The notes under the pieces: model-generated
The model's database searches: none
Told to the model about the DNA's origin: nothing
What the model saw: only the letters and a program-made list of their open reading frames with translations
Translations under genes and position numbers: made by a program
Shown here: positions 34,924 through 35,132 of the stretch, piece after piece
Layout: each line of letters starts with the position of its first letter
How positions within the stretch are numbered: position 1 is the first letter of the stretch
From: Flammeovirgaceae bacterium UBA2371
GTDB lineage: Bacteria; Bacteroidota; Bacteroidia; Cytophagales; Cyclobacteriaceae
Reading direction: 5' to 3'
Length of the DNA: 35,132 nucleotides
NCBI GenBank assembly: GCA_002345965.1
Contig: DDTF01000017.1
Location: 23,017-58,148 of the forward strand

Positions 34924-35132
34924 ATGAAGAAAATTGCTGTCATAGGAGCCGGATTTGCAGGTATTTCTGCTGCCACCACCCTTGCCGAGGCTGGTTATGA
35001 GGTTACCGTGTATGAAAAAAACAGCAGTGCAGGAGGCAGAGCCAGAAAGTTTGAATCAGATGGATTTGTATTTGACATGGGTCCAAGTTGGTATTGGATG
35101 CCCGATGTTTTCGAAAAATACTTCAGCAGGTT
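34924..35132 (+). CDS. crtI: Phytoene desaturase, N-terminal part
   Basis: The gene runs off the right edge after about 69 codons. The visible part is the FAD-binding Rossmann motif GAGFAG (8-13) with the ribose-binding E31 in VTVYEKN. Next come GGRARKFE and FDMGPSWYWMP, the latter being characteristic of CrtI-type carotenoid desaturases. CrtI converts phytoene to lycopene or related polyenes at the membrane. It starts 21 bases after the ECF sigma stop, implying one transcript. Other CrtI-like oxidoreductases (CrtD, CrtO) are possible because only the N-terminus is seen, but gene context favours CrtI. Confidence 0.9.
   Translation, partial: MKKIAVIGAGFAGISAATTLAEAGYEVTVYEKNSSAGGRARKFESDGFVFDMGPSWYWMPDVFEKYFSR

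Noticed and set aside
1..35132. Mobile elements, CRISPR arrays, tRNA or rRNA genes
   Set aside because: I looked for transposase motifs, regular direct repeats and cloverleaf or rRNA signatures and saw none. The tandem lipoyl segments in pdhC are domain duplication, not a mobile repeat.

Overview
The window looks like a chromosomal segment of a Bacteroidota bacterium, most likely of the Cytophagales. The evidence is type III glutamine synthetase, a TonB-dependent receptor with an N-terminal carboxypeptidase-regulatory-like domain, LytS/LytTR regulators, GIN-domain (DUF2807) and PdeM/Lhr-type DNA-repair proteins, a Bacteroidetes-style LeuS, few Shine-Dalgarno sequences, and promoters of the form TTG-N19-TAnnTTTG. 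Base composition is even and moderately AT-rich. I see no insertion sequence, phage gene, CRISPR array, tRNA or rRNA. No stretch longer than 300 bases lacks a gene.

Layout. (1) 1-977, minus: 5' part of pyruvate dehydrogenase E2, preceded by its own near-consensus promoter. (2) 1053-3989, minus: a large exported protein combining a gluzincin-like metalloprotease domain, a TolB-like propeller and an outer-membrane barrel. (3) 4130-6830: a 41-residue membrane microprotein, a bestrophin-type channel, a DoxX-type membrane protein and a stand-alone Rieske oxygenase. (4) 6854-12179, minus: a tightly packed five-gene unit of TonB receptor, TPR-like protein, small membrane protein, LytS-type sensor kinase and LytTR regulator. 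(5) 12316-19959, plus: M28 peptidase, then leuS, a FabH-like synthase, a 73-residue protein, a RidA-family protein and a CtpA-type protease, ending at a strong bidirectional terminator. (6) 20073-26500: type III glutamine synthetase, a small hypothetical ORF, a GIN-domain protein, a TerB-like protein, a second bidirectional terminator, an amidohydrolase lipoprotein and a small outer-membrane barrel. (7) 26483-33326: a CapA-like phosphoesterase coupled to PdeM, a PiT phosphate transporter with an extra helical C-terminal domain, and the Lhr-type DEXH helicase. PdeM and the helicase belong to the ligase-associated DNA-damage-response set, but the ligase and exonuclease are not here. (8) 33415-35132, plus: a CarH/LitR-like B12-binding MerR regulator, an ECF sigma factor and the start of phytoene desaturase, which is the head of a probable light-controlled carotenoid cluster.

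The most interesting signals are: the control region before the sigma factor, where a TTAAACAA half-site occurs three times and a palindrome overlaps the predicted -7 element; the CarH signature residues in the adjacent regulator; the split DNA-repair set around a phosphate transporter; the protease-propeller-barrel fusion; and the receptor/two-component operon. Everything here comes from reading the sequence. Family names are from motif recognition, not database searches.
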